Assembly (NCBI GenBank): GCA_020630195.1
Contig: JAHDBV010000023.1
Location: 1-45,072, forward strand
Direction of reading: 5' to 3'
DNA from: Acidimicrobiales bacterium
GTDB lineage: Bacteria; Actinomycetota; Acidimicrobiia; Acidimicrobiales; SZUA-35
DNA: 45,072 bases
Shown: piece by piece, positions 1 to 6,920 of the stretch
Numbering within the stretch: position 1 is the first letter of the stretch
How the letters are laid out: every line of letters starts with the position of its first letter
Notes under the pieces: model-generated
The model's database searches: none
What the model saw: only the letters and a program-made list of their open reading frames with translations
Told to the model about the DNA's origin: nothing
Translations under genes and position numbers: made by a program

Positions 1-846
1 GTGGTAGTCGCCGTTGCGCATCCACACCTGGAACACGCCCTTGATGTTCATCTTCACGATCTCGGACTTGTCGAGGCCGTACTTCAGGAAGAACAGCTCG
101 TCGAAGAGGGAGTCGTCGAACGACTTGGAGCAGAGCAGGCCGATGTTGAGCTTGATCGGCTTGGAGACCTTGCCGACCTTGCGGTGCCACATCACCGGGG
201 CGATCGAGGTCTGGCAGCTCATGCCCACCAGGGCGAGGTCGGTGAGGCCACGCTCGCGGGCCTCGTCGTAGGCGATCGTGTTGGCCGAGTAGGTGTAGCG
301 GGAGCCCGCGCCGGCGAGCACCTCTTCGGGATTCGTGGCCACCATCGGCTTGGCCTTCCAGCCCGACTCGCCGCCTTCGAGGCCCGACACGAGCGCACCG
401 TCGATGATGCCGTTGGCGAGGCACCAGATGAGGATCGCCGACACGAGACCGCCGTCCTGGCCGTTCTCGTACACGTCGTCGTCGGCCGCCCGGACGAGCA
501 GGATCTCTTCGTAGATGCCCGCCATCTCGTCCGCGTTGCGAGTGCGACCGAACAGATGCTCGTCGGCCTCGGTCTCCCAGGCCCGGAACCGTGGGCACGC
601 CCGGGTGCACGACGTGCAGCCCTTCTCGCCGTGGATGCAGTTGTCGAGCCCGAGTTCTTCCTCGAGGTGGAACGGCTTGTAGGCGCCCGGCTCGTGCTTG
701 TAGCCGATGACGTCGTGGGGGCAGGAGATGACACACCCCGCGCAGCCCGTGCACAGACCGCTGTCGATCACCTCGGAGAACAGCTCTTTCCACTGGTGGG
801 TCCAGCGGGCCTTCTTCGCGGGTGCGGCGGTGGCGGTGTCGGTCAT
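1..846 (-). CDS. FrhB/FdhB-family coenzyme F420 hydrogenase/dehydrogenase beta-subunit-like Fe-S protein (3' end outside window)
   Basis: Partial gene of 282 codons that runs off the left edge with no stop. Reading from the ATG at 846 gives a ferredoxin-like segment with Cys32, Cys35, Cys38 and Cys42 (CTGCAGCVISCP) and a second cluster with Cys70, Cys77, Cys80 and Cys84 (GCTSCTRACPRF). The FrhB/FdhB N-terminal signature NGQDGGLVSAILIWCL follows around residues 120-140. Members of this family carry flavin plus Fe-S centres and pass electrons between F420 or another donor and a partner enzyme. The partner is not visible here. A GGAGGA ribosome site lies about 8 bases before the ATG, and a TAGGGT -10-like box reads on the minus strand at 896-901. 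Family call is firm; substrate is unknown. Confidence 0.85.
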   Translation of the reverse strand, partial: MTDTATAAPAKKARWTHQWKELFSEVIDSGLCTGCAGCVISCPHDVIGYKHEPGAYKPFHLEEELGLDNCIHGEKGCTSCTRACPRFRAWETEADEHLFGRTRNADEMAGIYEEILLVRAADDDVYENGQDGGLVSAILIWCLANGIIDGALVSGLEGGESGWKAKPMVATNPEEVLAGAGSRYTYSANTIAYDEARERGLTDLALVGMSCQTSIAPVMWHRKVGKVSKPIKLNIGLLCSKSFDDSLFDELFFLKYGLDKSEIVKMNIKGVFQVWMRNGDYH

Positions 847-961
847 CGGGGGCTCCTCCGCGGTGGGGGTCGACGCGTCGGCGCCGGGTGCGGCGACCCT
901 ACTTCGAGGGGTCGGCGCGGCACGAGTGCAGCGGGCTCCCGACCACCACGTCGGCGAGCGA

Positions 962-967
962 TACGGT
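962..967 (+). promoter_or_regulatory. -10 box of a probable leaderless promoter for the histidine kinase
   Basis: TACGGT followed by 7 bases and then the ATG at 975. Transcription should begin at or next to the start codon, as for many other genes in this window. No clear -35 element is visible. Confidence 0.5.
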
Positions 968-974
968 CACGGCG

Positions 975-2039
975 ATGGAGACGGCGCAGACCCCGGGCAT
1001 GCCGAGCCACACCGAGTGGGAACGGGCGCGAGACGCCGGCCTGGCCCAGTCGGCCGCGGCCCGTGAGCTCGCGGCCGTGCTCGACGTGATGGGGTGCGCG
1101 ATCGTCTCGGCCGACCTCGACCGGCTGCGCTGGATCGACGGCGACTCCCGGGAGTGGGGCACCCCACCACCCGACGTGGCGACCGACGGCGGGCCGGAGA
1201 TCATCGGCGCCGATGGCGGCCCGATCGGCCGCCTCGTCCGACATGGAGCGGGACCCGACGTCGACCTCGACCACGTCGTCCCACACCTCGAACGCTGGAT
1301 GGACCGCCTGCGGGAGCGGGCGATCCTCGACGACGTCAGCTCCGAACTCATCCGCGACCACCGGGTGCTCCGCACGCGGGTGACCGACCTGGAGGACAAC
1401 TCCGAACGGCTCCAGCGGTTCGCGTTCGGTGTGGCCCACGAGCTGGGTCGACCGCTCGCCACGATGGCGATGACGGTGGAGGCGATGCGTCTGAGCATGC
1501 CGGAGGTGTCGCCGTTGGCGTCGACACTCACCGAGCGCATCGGCGACGAGGTCGATCACCTCCAACGGCTCGTCACGATGCTGATGGACGTGGCCGCCGC
1601 CACCGCCACCGCCCGGGAGGTCGATCACCGCGAGGTGGTCCACGACGTGGAGCGAGCGGTCGCCGCGGAGTGCCTGCGATGGCATCTCGACACCGCACCG
1701 GAGCTGGTCCCCGCGGCGGTCGCGATGATCGTCACGAACCTCGCGGAGAACGCCGTGAAGTACGGCGAGGCCTCGGCCACGACTCCGGCCGAGATCACGA
1801 TCGCCGCCACCTCGGGTGCACTGACCGTCGAGGTGAGCGACCGGGGACCGGGCTTGGAGGGGCTGGGCGACGACGAGGCCTTCTCGTTGTTCGCCTCCGA
1901 AGGGGGCACCGGTGTGGGCCTCGCGGTCGTCGACCAGATCGTCCGCGACGCCGGCGGCGACGTCCGGGCGATCGCCCGCGACGGCGGTGGCCTCACGGTC
2001 CGGATCGAGCTGCCGGTGTCGCCGACCGCCCAGAACTAG
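975..2039 (+). CDS. Sensor histidine kinase
   Basis: A 354-residue protein kinase of the two-component type. The first 110 or so residues match no domain I know and have no clear membrane segment, so it may be cytosolic. A helical segment around residues 115-145 leads into a HisKA dimerisation domain with phospho-acceptor His155 (FGVAHELGRPLATM). The ATPase domain shows an N box at 255-264 (NLAENAVKYG), a G1 box near 289-294 (DRGPGL) and a G2 box near 311-320 (GGTGVGLAVV). The start is set by a TACGGT box at 962-967 placed 7 bases before the ATG; the open frame extends further upstream but without a signal. It converges on the GTPase operon, whose response regulator is an obvious candidate partner (inference). 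The stop codon overlaps that of the neighbouring GTPase gene. Confidence 0.9.
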   Translation: METAQTPGMPSHTEWERARDAGLAQSAAARELAAVLDVMGCAIVSADLDRLRWIDGDSREWGTPPPDVATDGGPEIIGADGGPIGRLVRHGAGPDVDLDHVVPHLERWMDRLRERAILDDVSSELIRDHRVLRTRVTDLEDNSERLQRFAFGVAHELGRPLATMAMTVEAMRLSMPEVSPLASTLTERIGDEVDHLQRLVTMLMDVAAATATAREVDHREVVHDVERAVAAECLRWHLDTAPELVPAAVAMIVTNLAENAVKYGEASATTPAEITIAATSGALTVEVSDRGPGLEGLGDDEAFSLFASEGGTGVGLAVVDQIVRDAGGDVRAIARDGGGLTVRIELPVSPTAQN

Positions 2040-2527
2040 CGCCCGAGCATCACCGCGGCGAGGTCGGCGAAGGCGCCGTCGACCCCGTGGTCGGCGAGGC
2101 AGGAGGTGGTGAGGATCGGCTCACCGAGCGACGCGAGTGACGCCTCGGCCATGGCCAGCTCGGCCGGGTCGACGAGGTCGGACTTGTTCACGACGGCGAT
2201 CGCCGGCACATCGGCCACCGAACGTGCCCGTCGGTGCAGTTCCGTCGCGATGTCCACCGTCTCGGGGCGGGCGGCGTCGATCACGACGAAGAAGCCGGCC
2301 ATGCCCGTCAGGTAGGACGGCCGCACGGTGAGCGAGTCGTCTTCGCCGTGGATGTCCCAGATGATGAGGGAGACCTCTTCATCACCGACCGTGACGGTCG
2401 CCCGGTCGATCCGGACGCCGATGGTCGAGTGGTAGTCGGCTTCGAAGCGGTGCTCGACGAAACGTCGGACGAGGCTGGTCTTGCCCACCCCCGGTGCGCC
2501 CACCAGGCACATCTTCTTCCTGATCAC
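2036..2527 (-). CDS. Small Ras-like GTPase (prokaryotic Rab/Rup type)
   Basis: A compact 163-residue GTPase made only of the G domain. Motifs in order: P-loop GAPGVGKTS at residues 10-18, Thr35 in the G2 region, G3 as WDIHGED at 57-63, G4 NKSD at 114-117 and G5 TSC at 141-143. The residue matching the catalytic Gln of Ras follows the DxxG motif and is Glu62 here, so hydrolysis may be slow or partner-assisted. There is no C-terminal cysteine for lipidation, so membrane location would need a partner. It is the last gene of a four-gene minus-strand operon; the gene before it encodes a membrane-anchored protein. Its stop overlaps the kinase stop through a shared CTAG at 2036-2039. Confidence 0.88.
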   Translation of the reverse strand: MIRKKMCLVGAPGVGKTSLVRRFVEHRFEADYHSTIGVRIDRATVTVGDEEVSLIIWDIHGEDDSLTVRPSYLTGMAGFFVVIDAARPETVDIATELHRRARSVADVPAIAVVNKSDLVDPAELAMAEASLASLGEPILTTSCLADHGVDGAFADLAAVMLGR

Positions 2528-2567
2528 TCGAGCCGTCCTCCACCAGCGCGGACCCGCGCACCCGGCG

Positions 2568-3383
2568 TCACCGTAGCCAGATCACCAGAGCGATGACGGC
2601 GACCACGACGAGCACGAGCAGCACGAGGACGGACAGGGCATTGCCCGCCACCTTCCCCGGACGAGCGTCGAGGGCTTCGAGTCGCGGTTCGAACGGTTCG
2701 AACGGTTCGACCTCTCCCCCGAAGGAGTCGAGCGGGAGATGGTGGGTGCGGTGGAACTCCTCGAGGGTCGCCTGGAGCCGGGGGCGGAAGTCGCTCGGCG
2801 GCACACCGGAGGTGACCGCGGCGATCACGGCCTGCGGGCCGGGTTCGACCATCACGACGACATCGCCGACACGGAGGTCCTGGAGACCGTCGAGCTGGCC
2901 GGCCTCGAACGACTCCTCGACGAAGGACCGGATGGCCGAGAGCATGCCCGAGACCATCTCGGCGGCGCCGTCGTCGAGATCGTCCTCGCGCGAATGGCGG
3001 ACGAGTGGCACCGAGGTCTCCCCGTGGATCACGAACACGTGGTCCACCTGGAATCCGCCGGCGGGCCCGAAGGAGAACATCGCCGCGATCGATCGGCGGA
3101 TCGCCGGACCGATGACGGGGTAGATCGCGTCGGCGATGACCGTGGGGTCGTCGTTGACCGAGCGGAGCAGCGCCCGTTCGACGGTGGGCTGCAGCCCGGG
3201 GTCGAGAGAGGCGTCGTCGCGCCGCAGTTCGATGGACGCGGGCAACACCTCGGCCACCTCGGCCGCACGTTGCTCGGCCTCCATGCGCTCCTCGAGGGCG
3301 TCCAGGCGTGCTTCGATCCGGGCGATGGCGGCCTGTTCGGCGCCGAGGAGGAGCTCTCGGAGCTCCTGCAGCTCGTCGCTCAC
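2568..3383 (-). CDS. Membrane-anchored protein resembling the N-terminal domain of OmpA-like proteins, without the OmpA domain
   Basis: A 271-residue protein. It starts with the motif LRELLLGAEQAAIARIEARLD and a coiled coil (residues 5-40), then a helical region around VLPASIEL and DAIYPVIGPAIRRSI. An alpha/beta segment of roadblock-like appearance follows (residues 110-215, with VFVIHGETSVPLV and VEPGPQAVIAAV). The last 25 residues form one transmembrane helix. From memory, this arrangement matches the N-terminal half of some OmpA/MotB-type proteins of cyanobacteria and proteobacteria, whose C-terminal peptidoglycan-binding domain is absent here. GTG at 3383 is chosen because it sits 7 bases past the upstream stop; the longer frame overlaps the previous gene. 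A partner or regulator of the downstream GTPase is likely (inference). Confidence 0.72.
   Translation of the reverse strand: MSDELQELRELLLGAEQAAIARIEARLDALEERMEAEQRAAEVAEVLPASIELRRDDASLDPGLQPTVERALLRSVNDDPTVIADAIYPVIGPAIRRSIAAMFSFGPAGGFQVDHVFVIHGETSVPLVRHSREDDLDDGAAEMVSGMLSAIRSFVEESFEAGQLDGLQDLRVGDVVVMVEPGPQAVIAAVTSGVPPSDFRPRLQATLEEFHRTHHLPLDSFGGEVEPFEPFEPRLEALDARPGKVAGNALSVLVLLVLVVVAVIALVIWLR
2686..2711 (+). repeat. Three tandem copies of a 9-base unit inside a CDS
   Basis: The unit ggttcgaac occurs at 2686-2694 and 2695-2703, with a near-complete third copy at 2704-2711. On the coding (minus) strand it gives the repeated Phe-Glu-Pro run just before the transmembrane helix of the OmpA-like protein. 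Copy number could change in frame. Confidence 0.8.
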
Positions 3384-3390
3384 GTCATGC

Positions 3391-3744
3391 TCACTCGTCG
3401 GAGTCGGCTCCGGCGTCGACGGCCGCGGCGAGCGATCGGAGCTGGCCGGCGGCGTCGTCGAGGATGGCGGCGAGGGCGGCGCGATCGACCTTCGTGTCGG
3501 CCAGACCGGATGCCTGGTCCTCGAGGGTCGAGGCGAGTTGGGTGAGTTCGCCACGCACGCCGTCGACGGCGGTGCTGCGGGTCTCGCGTTCGGTGTCGAG
3601 GTCGGCGTCGAGGCGCTTCACCTCGTCGGTGACCCGACCTTCGAGCTCGTCGAGCCGGGCCTCGATCCTCGACATGGCGTCGCCGAAGAGCAGGCCCTGG
3701 ATCCGACCGAGGTCACCGTCTGCGAAGGAGTTGTTCGAAGCCAC
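3391..3744 (-). CDS. Small coiled-coil protein of the GTPase operon
   Basis: A 117-residue, highly charged and almost entirely helical protein with no membrane segment or cysteine. Its N-terminus (IQGLLFGDAMSRIEARLDEL) closely resembles that of the next gene's product (LRELLLGAEQAAIARIEARLD), so the two probably share an interaction module. The GTG start at 3744 follows a GAGAGG ribosome site by 6 bases. The stop lies 7 bases before the start of the OmpA-like gene. I do not recognise a named family. A structural or adaptor role in the GTPase module is an inference from its position. Confidence 0.72.
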   Translation of the reverse strand: MASNNSFADGDLGRIQGLLFGDAMSRIEARLDELEGRVTDEVKRLDADLDTERETRSTAVDGVRGELTQLASTLEDQASGLADTKVDRAALAAILDDAAGQLRSLAAAVDAGADSDE

Positions 3745-3790
3745 GGGAAGCCTCTCGTCGTGGTTGGCGGGTTGCGTGTGAGACGTTGGC

Positions 3791-4414
3791 TCAGATCGGA
3801 GGTTCGATCAAGCCAAGTCGCTGCGCATTCAACACGGCTTCGAGCTGACTCGACGCATCCAACGCCACGAGCACCGACTTGATGTGATCGCGGACCGTGT
3901 GGAGGCTGATGCCCAGGTCTTCGGCGATGTCGGCGGCGCGCATGCCACGACCGAGGCGTTCGAGCACGTCGAGCTCGCGCTGGCGCAGCTTCGGGCCGCT
4001 GTTGTCCGGCTCCTTCTCCCCGATCGGGAGACCGGCGAGCACGGAGCGCACGGCGGCGACGACGGCACGCACCGGCGTCGCCTTCGAGAGGTAGTGGAGG
4101 TTGGGCAGGGAGGCGACCTCGGCCCGCAAGCCCGGCGAGCCGTAGGCCGTGAGCAGCACCACCGGGAGGTCGTTGTTCACCTCACGCAGCTTCTTGACGA
4201 AGCTGATGCCGTCGGAGCCCTTACCGAGATTCTGATCGCACACGATGAGATCGAGTGGATGGCGTGACAGCAGTTCACCTGGGTCGGGCACCGCGTCGGC
4301 CACCTCGACCACCACGAGGTCGTCGGGCATCGACAGGACGAGCCCGAGTGACTCTGCGAAGGCGAGGTGATCGTCGAAGACCGCGAGGCGCGCGACGGAT
4401 TGGGTCGTGTTCAT
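3791..4414 (-). CDS. NarL/FixJ-type response regulator
   Basis: A 207-residue two-domain regulator. The receiver has acidic residues at Asp14 and Asp15, phospho-acceptor Asp60 (LIVCDQNLG), a Thr in LLTAYG and the conserved Lys in YLSKATP. The C-terminal LuxR-type helix-turn-helix follows (RQRELDVLERLGRGM, then AEDLGISLHTVRDHIKSVL). It binds DNA and activates or represses transcription when phosphorylated. ATG at 4414 gives the usual spacing to the receiver; an in-frame start at 4438 would add 8 unlikely residues. It is the first gene of the GTPase operon, 46 bases before the coiled-coil gene. A TAGCGT box stands 11 bases upstream of the ATG on the coding strand. Confidence 0.9.
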   Translation of the reverse strand: MNTTQSVARLAVFDDHLAFAESLGLVLSMPDDLVVVEVADAVPDPGELLSRHPLDLIVCDQNLGKGSDGISFVKKLREVNNDLPVVLLTAYGSPGLRAEVASLPNLHYLSKATPVRAVVAAVRSVLAGLPIGEKEPDNSGPKLRQRELDVLERLGRGMRAADIAEDLGISLHTVRDHIKSVLVALDASSQLEAVLNAQRLGLIEPPI

Positions 4415-4548
4415 CACGGCGGAGGACGCTAGGCACACCGGTTTCGTCGCGGCCTCGCGACAAGTTTCCCACGGTCATTTCCCCTGCTCAGCCGAGTGGC
4501 CATCAGCCCCCAATTCGGGGGGATCAATCGCTCGCCGTCAGAAAGCGT

Positions 4549-4908
4549 TCAGGAAGGCTCGGTGGAGGAGACCCGATCGGCGAGGCACGACGCCATCGCC
4601 GACACGATCGCCCCGTCGAGTTCGGCGACCGTGCCGTCCTCCGCGTTGTCGAGCTCGTCGGAGAGTTCCTCGAACCGTTCGAAGGCGACGGTGGCCTCGA
4701 GCCGGTCGTAGACACAGCCACAGACCGAGGTGACGAGGATCGAGTCCTCGCCGGGGATCGTGCAGGCCTGGAGGAACTCGGTCCGGTCTTCCGGGCGGTA
4801 GTCGGTGATCTCCTCCCCACCACAGCCCGCCAGCACGAGCGCGAGGATCCCCGACACGACCAGCCCGCGACCCGAGACGCGGACCCGAGGGGGACGGCAC
4901 CTCGACAT
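4549..4908 (-). CDS. Small cysteine-containing lipoprotein
   Basis: A 119-residue predicted lipoprotein. A basic N-terminus and hydrophobic stretch lead to a lipobox LVLAGC with acylated Cys29. The mature part is acidic and has cysteines in CTIPG, VCGCVYDRL and ASCLADR, giving a likely pair of disulfides outside the membrane. The start ATG at 4908 is preferred over the longer frame because it gives a proper signal peptide. No family recognised. The gene lies alone between the response regulator and the uracil-DNA glycosylase, all on the minus strand. It is followed by about 130 bases (4415-4548) holding only the promoter region of the response regulator. Confidence 0.75.
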   Translation of the reverse strand: MSRCRPPRVRVSGRGLVVSGILALVLAGCGGEEITDYRPEDRTEFLQACTIPGEDSILVTSVCGCVYDRLEATVAFERFEELSDELDNAEDGTVAELDGAIVSAMASCLADRVSSTEPS

Positions 4909-4925
4909 CACGTCGCCGACTGTAC

Positions 4926-5648
4926 TCAGCGGGCGTCGGTGGGTCGGGGCGCCGGCGGCAGGCCGGCGAGCTCCCGTGCGGCGTGGAACACCGAGTCGAG
5001 CATGGGTTCGGTGAGCCGGCCGGTGAAGGTGTTCTGCTGGCTCACGTGGTAGCTGCACACGACGTGGCGGCCGTCGTCGAGCGGGATGACGACCCCGTGG
5101 CCGAACCTCGGCCGGGGACGGAGGCCGAGATGGCCGGCGAGGGCCTGGTAGCCGAACCCCCCGAGCACGACGAAGACGCGGACATCGAGCGCCGAGATCT
5201 CGGCGTCGAGGAACGGCGCGCAGGTGTCGCGTTCATCGGGGGTCGGCCTGTTGGCGGGCGGCGCGCACTTCACCGGGGAGGTCACCCAGACGTCGCGGAG
5301 CTCGAGACCGTCGTGGAGATCGATCGACTCGGGCTGGTTGGCGAAGCCGGTGCGATGGAGCGAACCGAACAGCCAATCGCCCGAACGGTCGCCGGTGAAC
5401 ATCCGACCGGTCCGGTTGGCGCCGTGGGCGGCCGGGGCCAGGCCCACCACCATCACCCGGGCGCGGTGATCACCGAAGCCGGGCACACCCCGACCCCAGT
5501 AGTCATCGTCGCGGTAGGCAGCCCGCTTCTCGGCCGCGACCTGTTCGCGCCAGTCGACGAGGCGGGGACAGCGCCGACACTCGCCGACCTCGGCGGCCAC
5601 GGCCCGCAGTGCCACCGCCGCCTTGCTCCTCGACCGCCTGCTCGCCAC
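4926..5648 (-). CDS. udgB: Uracil-DNA glycosylase, family 5 (UdgB-like)
   Basis: A 240-residue Fe-S base-excision repair enzyme that removes uracil and other deaminated bases from DNA. Cluster cysteines are seen in CRRCPRL near residue 25 and in the VKCAPP and DTCAPFL segments. Motif A is GLAPAAHGANRTGRMFTGD, typical of family 5 because it lacks the usual acidic catalytic residue. Motif C is CSYHVSQQNTFTGRLT. GTG at 5648 is chosen as the start because it gives the family's normal N-terminus and leaves an 84-base divergent gap to the phosphomutase gene; the open frame continues upstream only as overlap with that gene. Confidence 0.9.
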   Translation of the reverse strand: MASRRSRSKAAVALRAVAAEVGECRRCPRLVDWREQVAAEKRAAYRDDDYWGRGVPGFGDHRARVMVVGLAPAAHGANRTGRMFTGDRSGDWLFGSLHRTGFANQPESIDLHDGLELRDVWVTSPVKCAPPANRPTPDERDTCAPFLDAEISALDVRVFVVLGGFGYQALAGHLGLRPRPRFGHGVVIPLDDGRHVVCSYHVSQQNTFTGRLTEPMLDSVFHAARELAGLPPAPRPTDAR

Positions 5649-5720
5649 GCGCCCGACCCTACGCAGCCGACCCGGCACGCAGCACACGGCCCGGCTCTCC
5701 GGCCCGGCGGGCGGGGTGGG

Positions 5721-5726
5721 TATCCT
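5721..5726 (+). promoter_or_regulatory. -10 box of a probable leaderless promoter for the phosphomutase operon
   Basis: TATCCT is followed by exactly 6 bases and the GTG at 5733. This places the expected transcription start on the first base of the start codon and supports the choice of that GTG. Confidence 0.55.
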
Positions 5727-5732
5727 CCGCCC

Positions 5733-6377
5733 GTGGCCAAGGCTCCGAAACCGACGCTCGTGCTCTTCGTCCGGCACGGCAAGACCCCCACCACCGGCGC
5801 CGTGTTGCCGGGCCGGGCTCCCGGCCTGCATCTCGCCGATGAGGGCAAGGCCCAGGCGGAGCGGGCCGCCGAGCGCATCGCGCCGCTCGGCAAGAAGCGC
5901 ATCGCGGCGGTCTACGCCTCCCCCATGGAACGCACGCAGGAGACGGCCGCACCCATCGGCGCCGCCCTCGGGCGCGAGGTGCAGATCGCAGACGGCCTCA
6001 TCGAGGCCGACTTCGGCGACTGGACGGGACGCAAGCTCGCCGAGCTCCGCAAGCTCAAGGCGTGGAGCCAGGTCCAGAACTATCCGAGCGGGTTCCGCTT
6101 CCCCAATGGCGAGTCGTTCGCCGAGATGCAGACCCGCATGGTCGGCCAGGTCAACGACCTCGTCGCCGCCCATCCCGGCAAGACGATCGTGGCGGTCTCC
6201 CACGCCGACACGATCAAGGCCGCCGTGGCCGCCGCCACCGGCACCCATCTCGATCAGTTCCAGCGCATCGTGATCGGCCAGTGTTCGATCACGGCGATCC
6301 TCTACACCTTCGACGGTCCGGTCGTGCTCACGGTGAACTCCATGGGCGACGATCTGTCGACGCTGGTTCCGAGTTGA
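5733..6377 (+). CDS. Histidine phosphatase family protein, MSMEG_4193-type phosphomutase
   Basis: A 214-residue histidine phosphatase/phosphoglycerate mutase superfamily enzyme. The catalytic RHG motif is LFVRHGKTPTTG at about residues 12-23, the second active-site region is ASPMERTQETA, the acidic residue lies in EADFGDWTGRKL, and the second catalytic His is in VAVSHADTIKAAV. This is the subtype that in actinobacteria stands before a DUF3090 gene and an SCO1664-family gene, exactly as here. Its substrate is not established to my knowledge. Start GTG at 5733 is supported by the -10 box at 5721-5726. The following gene begins 17 bases after its stop. Confidence 0.87.
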   Translation: MAKAPKPTLVLFVRHGKTPTTGAVLPGRAPGLHLADEGKAQAERAAERIAPLGKKRIAAVYASPMERTQETAAPIGAALGREVQIADGLIEADFGDWTGRKLAELRKLKAWSQVQNYPSGFRFPNGESFAEMQTRMVGQVNDLVAAHPGKTIVAVSHADTIKAAVAAATGTHLDQFQRIVIGQCSITAILYTFDGPVVLTVNSMGDDLSTLVPS

Positions 6378-6394
6378 GCCTTCCCGGTGATCCG

Positions 6395-6916
6395 ATGAGC
6401 CAGTCGTTCGAGTTCCGAGAGACCGACCACTTCACCGCCGGCGCACTCGGCAAGCCCGGTGAGCGCACCTTCTTCCTCCAGGCGGGGGAAGGCGAGCGTC
6501 AGGTGGCGGTGAAGATCGAGAAGCAGCAGGTGGCCGCACTCGCCGCCTTCCTGAAGTCGGTGATGGACGATCTCCCCTCCCCCGAGGGTGAGCCCGAACC
6601 CGTCGCCCTCATCGAGCCGGCCCTGCCCGAATGGGTGGTCGGCCAGATCGCCGTCGGGGTCGACGAGGCCGAGAGCCGCGTCGTGTTGATGGTCGAAGAG
6701 GTCGGGTTCGTCGACGAGGACGAGGCCGAGGCGGCCGAGCTCCTCGGCATCGAGCCCGAGACCGACACCGCCACCCTCCGGGTGCATCTGAGCGTGGAGC
6801 AGGCGGCGTCGTTCATCGCCACCTCCGAGCAGCTGATGTCGAAGAGTCGGCCGCCGTGTCGCCTGTGTGGCGAGTCGCCCGGTTCGTCGGGGCACGACTG
6901 CCCGCGACTCAACTGA
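6395..6916 (+). CDS. DUF3090 family protein
   Basis: A 173-residue protein of the actinobacterial DUF3090 family. The N-terminal two thirds is a mixed beta/alpha fold beginning FEFRETDHFTAGALGKPGERTFFLQ. The C-terminus has a CRLCG motif, a later Cys (HDCPRLN) and a nearby His, which suggests a small zinc site. No enzymatic function is known to me. It is the middle gene of the conserved trio with the phosphomutase and the SCO1664 protein; the next start lies 4 bases after its stop, so co-translation and a shared pathway or complex are likely. Confidence 0.85.
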   Translation: MSQSFEFRETDHFTAGALGKPGERTFFLQAGEGERQVAVKIEKQQVAALAAFLKSVMDDLPSPEGEPEPVALIEPALPEWVVGQIAVGVDEAESRVVLMVEEVGFVDEDEAEAAELLGIEPETDTATLRVHLSVEQAASFIATSEQLMSKSRPPCRLCGESPGSSGHDCPRLN

Positions 6917-6920
6917 GGTC

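Noticed and set aside
1-1089. Long plus-strand open frame of 362 codons at the left edge
   Set aside because: It is the complement of the FrhB-type gene, which shows two cysteine clusters and a family signature on the minus strand; the plus translation has no recognisable domain and runs into the kinase region.
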